Source: Sordariomycetes sp. S80-01Y
Lineage: Eukaryota; Ascomycota; Sordariomycetes
Assembly: GCA_037042185.1 (NCBI GenBank)
Contig: JAXQJY010000032.1
Coordinates: 2,604,001 to 2,668,000 of the forward strand
Direction of reading: 5' to 3'
Length of the DNA: 64,000 bases
Below the pieces are notes generated by a model. It was not told the DNA's origin. It made no database searches and saw only the letters and a list, made by a program, of their open reading frames with translations. This document shows positions 60,410 to 64,000 of the stretch, in pieces. Positions within the stretch are counted from its first letter, which is position 1, and each line of letters starts with the position of its first letter. The translations under genes were made by a program, and so were the position numbers.

Positions 60410-61429
60410 TTAGAAGTTGGGACCCAGCCTCTCCGTCAGCGACTTTTGCGTCTTGGCGAAGACGCCCTCGGGCTTAGCGGTGGCGTCCACCTTGATGATC
60501 TTGCCCTCCTTCTCGTAGTAGTCCACAACCGGCATGCTCGTCTCGATAAACGTCCTGAAGCGCTTGCGGATGCTCTCGGCATTGTCGTCGGACCGCCCGC
60601 TGGTCTTGCCGCGCTCCAACAGCCTCTTCTCCATCGTCTCCTCGGGGCAGTCGTAGAAGAGCACCAGCTTGGCCGGGCAGACAGCCTCCTCAAACTTGTG
60701 CGCCTGATCCATCTTCCTCGGGAAGCCGTCGATCAGGAACTTGCCCGTCTTGGACCCCTTCTTCTGCAGCGCCTCGGTCATGGTGTTCTCGAGGAGCTGG
60801 ACGGTGACCTCCATGGGGACGATGAGGCCGTTCTTGATGTAATCGCGGATCAGGTCTCCGAACTGCGAACCAGGGCGCTCTTGCTCGGCGCGCAGGAGAT
60901 CGCCGGCCGACAGGTGGGTGAAGCCGTGCTCGGCGACGAGACGGGCGCACTGGGTGCCTTTACCGGCTCCGGGGCCGCCGAGGACGAAGATGACGGTGAC
61001 ATCGTCTGGAGAGAAGGTCGGGGTGGACTTGGCGGGGGCGGGCAGCTCGCCCTGGGCTTCAGAGGCAGGCATATCTGATGATGTTCAATATATGTCGATG
61101 GCGCGGAAACGTAAAGGAGCTGGCGATGATGCAAGACACTCGTGCACATCCATCACGAATGTGGCGCATGCACGCTGCCTCCTCAGTCTCCAATACTAGG
61201 GAGCAAACTACTCACCCTTACGACGGTTCACCAACCCCACGTAACCCGCGGTACCAATGGCGATGATACCAAAAAAGGGCCAGAACTTGATGTTGCCGGA
61301 GCTCTTGCCGCCTTCGGAAGCATAGCCACGGCGCTGCAATTGGAAGCGAGGCGACGAGGAGGGCTGCTGCTTTGGCACGGCAGCACGACGGGCGGCCACG
61401 CGCCAGCGAAGGGGCATGCGGAAAGCCAT
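60410..61429 (-). CDS. ura6: UMP-CMP (uridylate) kinase with mitochondrial-type N-terminal exon
   Basis: Phosphorylates UMP and CMP with ATP for pyrimidine nucleotide synthesis. Exons are 61216-61429 and 60410-61074 (292 aa). Exon 1 encodes an Arg-rich presequence (MAFRMPLRWRVAARRAAVPK), a RRGYASEG stretch typical of mitochondrial cleavage, and a hydrophobic helix (FWPFFGIIAIGTAGYVGLV). Exon 2 holds the kinase: P-loop GGPGAGKGTQ, the NMP-binding segment with LSAGDLLRAEQ, DGFPRKMDQ, and the LID with RLLERGKTSGRSDDN. The short LID fits UMP/CMP kinases. The intron (61075-61215, 141 nt) is longer than most others here. Exon 2 starts almost at a Met (MPASEAQGEL), so transcripts starting in the intron could give a cytosolic 220-aa form. 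Confidence 0.9.
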
Positions 61430-62102
61430 CACTAAGGTGGTAAGATAAGACAAGAAGCGAATAAGGAACGAATGGACGAGGCCGGAGGCGAAGGAAAGGG
61501 CTGCACACCTCGAGTTGGACGGGTGACGTGCGGTCGAATCAGCTGGTTGCGGGTTTCAAGATTGCTGAGAAAGGTCGTCTGGTGATGCAATTTCGGGTCT
61601 GCTGCACTGGTGGATCTCTGCGCGAAAAGGGGGAAACGCGTTGTCACGTGAACGTCGTGATCCTTTACCTTCGCCGAAGGGGAGTCGATGAGATTGATGA
61701 TCAAAGGTAAGATAGTCGGACAGGATTGGAGCGAATGCAAAATTCCTGCTCTTCGGACTCGACTAAAGTCGGTTCGCTGGCTAAATCCCGTCCGTTAGGC
61801 CGGAGCGCCATGTCTCACAACGTCACTCCGGCACGCTCTGGTGAGCTTATTTCGTCATGCTTTTGGTCTATTGTGAGGTCTACTACTAAGTATCTTAGAT
61901 AGCTACCTCGTTCTCGAAGCTTGAAATGCGGCAAGACAGATGCTCCTCAACTGCGCCGAATGCCATGACCCCCGTCCCCAGAAGCTGACCAAGCCCTCGA
62001 GCTTGCTGGGTTTCCGTCCGGCAGCTATTAAGACAAATCAAACAAGACCCCGAATCCCATTTGCTGAACAAGTCATCAATCCAACCATCTCATGATCATC
62101 GC
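61430..62102. other. Intergenic region
   Basis: Promoter of ura6 and 3' flank of the eIF3m gene. No other feature seen. Confidence 0.5.
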
Positions 62103-63460
62103 TCAGTCGTCGTTATCCGTTCGTTCCCTCTGCTGCCGACGCCCGCTGTGCTGCGCACCGCCCATGCCAGGGTTGTTGAACTTGGACTCCAGCATCTGCG
62201 CTTCGCGCTCCTTTTGTTGCTTGGCGTTGATCTGCTCCTGCTTCATGACCCCCAACACGTTCTGCAAAGTCGTTCTCCAGTGGTCTACGCGCGTTGCCAG
62301 CTCCTGATATTGCCTTGTGGTGAAGACGCGGTAGGTGACCTTGTGGACGAGGAACATGCCACGCTGCTGCGACAGCTTGCCCTCAACGAGACCGGCGCGG
62401 ATCACATCGATAGCCCACATCTCGACGTCATCCTCGGGGATCTGCAGCGCCTTGGTGATCTTGGAGTACTCGATCTCGCGCGAAGGCGTAGCAGCAGCCA
62501 GACTGGCAAAGGTAAGAAGGCGCATCTTCCTGTGGAGCTTGTCGTGGTCGAGCTTCTCCTTCTCAACCCAGCCCTCGTGCTCTTCGTTGAAGTCGTTGTA
62601 ATCTTCGAGATCCTGCTCGGCGAAGATGTCGAGGAGTTGCGAGTAGACGGGGTGCGAGTCGCTGAGAGCGCGAACGCTAGGGAGAGCGCGCAAGTCCGAG
62701 AAAAGGAAGTGGGTGTTAGAGAGAAGTGCCATCTTGAGGGCGCGTAGAGATAACCGTTGGGCGTCCTCAGAGGTGATCTCCTCCTGCTCGTCGGCGTCGA
62801 ATGTCCGCAGGGCCTTAAGGATGAACTCGTAGCTTTGCCTGTGGAATGTCAGCACTTTTGCTCATCACGATTATACACAGGCATAACTCACTCCTCCTCG
62901 CCAGCCTCGAGAGCCACCTCAGCCACCTCCTCAAGCAGCTTCCTCTGGTACTCCTCGTCGGTCCCCCACTCCTCCATCCATTCCGCCAGCTTCTCGAGGT
63001 AATGCCTCAAGCTCTCAAACATGTTGTGTGCCTTCAAAAACTTCAAGATTTCCATAAACACCCTAGCGCGAATCGGGTCCTGGGTCTCAAGCAAGTTGAA
63101 GACCGTTGTCAGGGCGTTCAGGCTCAACCCTGGGCCGTTTACAGGCGAGCTCTGCAAGGGCTTTCCGAACACCTGGCACAGCGCCGGCAGATGCTTCCTA
63201 GGCTCCGAAGACTGCAGAACAAGGTGGATCATGAGGTTTGACGCAGCGGTGAATTCCTTCTCGGAGACGGTGTTGAGCTGCGACGCCGAGGCGACGAGTT
63301 TGGTGATGACGTCTTCCTTGGACGCGGTCTTCTTCTCGATCAGGGCCTTGGCTTCCTCGGCCTTGAGATACTCGGCCATTTCGGCGGCAAGCTCTTCAAA
63401 GGAGCCATCGACGAAGAGAAGCTGGGGCCGCTCAGGGCCGTTCGCTTTGGTGGCGGGCAT
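62103..63460 (-). CDS. eif3m: Eukaryotic translation initiation factor 3 subunit M
   Basis: Subunit of eIF3, which recruits mRNA and the 40S ribosome. Exons are 62892-63460 and 62103-62838 (434 aa), the usual fungal size. The N-terminal helical repeats include [20 protein letters not shown] and [20 protein letters not shown]. The PCI domain occupies about residues 210-375 with the winged-helix signature [20 protein letters not shown] and [20 protein letters not shown]. The C-terminus is charged ([20 protein letters not shown]) and ends in an Arg/Gln-rich tail. The intron is 53 nt. The N-terminus [19 protein letters not shown] agrees with family members. Confidence 0.94.
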
Positions 63461-64000
63461 CTTTTTTCGGTCGTGTCGTGGCCTCGGTCAGGTGGCTCGA
63501 TGGACTCGTTCGAAGATTCGAGCGTGGCTGGCGAGAGGGAAGAATGCGTCGCCTGAGCGTTTGCCTCGTCGATGTCGCTTGGGCTACGGCGGTTGAATGA
63601 TTCTGCGATGTTCAATATCGGTCGATAGACTGAGAAGCCCTGTGGTGGGGCTTTTTTCCCCTCTGACTCGGCGACACCCCGCCAAAATTTCTGCCACCTT
63701 TGTGTGGGCGCTAAACCCGGCACGGCAGCGGTGACGGACTAAACAACTGCCGACCCGGTCTTTGAAATAAGTGAGAGTAACGAGCAACTTGACGGTCACA
63801 AGTCAAAGCCACGGCCAATATATTTCTTGAAAGATACATGTCTTGTAATAGATCTGTATTACATAAGGTGATTTGGCCTCAATTCGCAACAACGCCTGTC
63901 CCAAATGTGCCGTATGCCGTATACAGACCACCCAACATCCTTCCCACAAAATAACATGACCCAAGTTCCGTCTAAGCCAAACCGCTCGAGTGTAAAGGAG
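63461..64000. other. Intergenic: promoter of eif3m and right edge
   Basis: 540 bp with the eif3m promoter. The last ~200 bp are A/T-richer and may be the 3' flank of a gene outside the window. No ORF supported. Confidence 0.5.

Overview
The window is nuclear DNA from a filamentous ascomycete, most likely a Sordariomycete. Genes are intron-poor to moderate, with introns of about 47-150 nt that start GTRAGT-like, carry CTRAC branch sites and end in YAG. The housekeeping set is typical of the group: Stu1/CLASP, Atos-like, Fyv7, LIM-RhoGAP, Cya5-type PPR, Lsb6 PI4-kinase, FLC channel, Ura6, eIF3m. I rebuilt 23 protein genes by matching frames across splice sites; every multi-exon model that lies wholly inside the window has a length divisible by three. 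I saw no rRNA, tRNA, transposon, viral fossil or CRISPR array.

Left part (1-11.3 kb): a Zn2Cys6 regulator with two tandem zinc clusters runs off the left edge. Next come an intracellular-looking sulfatase with eight exons, one of them 14 nt, and a divergent MFS sugar-type transporter; these three may form a small sulfate-ester uptake and hydrolysis module. A T5orf172/DUF1766 (GIY-YIG-like) protein, a membrane-anchored hypothetical and a BSP-type zincin follow.

Middle-left part (11.8-23.2 kb): the most interesting block. It holds a dimethylglycine/sarcosine-dehydrogenase-type flavoprotein, a Rieske oxygenase with the Glu-type iron centre of quaternary-amine oxygenases, a sarcosine/fructosyl-amine oxidase-type flavoenzyme and a Zn2Cys6 regulator. 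In order these would strip glycine betaine (or a related N-methyl compound) to dimethylglycine, sarcosine and glycine. The three enzyme promoters share a CGRTCACRTGRYC-like element 214-290 bp before the start codons, including a perfect 14-bp palindrome. Both flavoenzymes end in PTS1-like tripeptides (HRL, ARL). I infer a co-regulated, partly peroxisomal N-demethylation pathway.

Right part (24.4-64 kb): core cellular genes (spindle, ribosome biogenesis, Rho signalling, mitochondrial expression, phosphoinositide, nucleotide, translation initiation). Among them are a tandem pair of Cys-rich surface protein genes with matching intron positions, one ending in a GPI-like tail and the other in a transmembrane plus cytoplasmic tail, and a UMP-CMP kinase with a mitochondrial-type N-terminal exon. 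Long gene-free stretches (32.6-36.0, 45.5-47.7 and 52.9-55.9 kb) hold only short overlapping ORFs and simple repeats.
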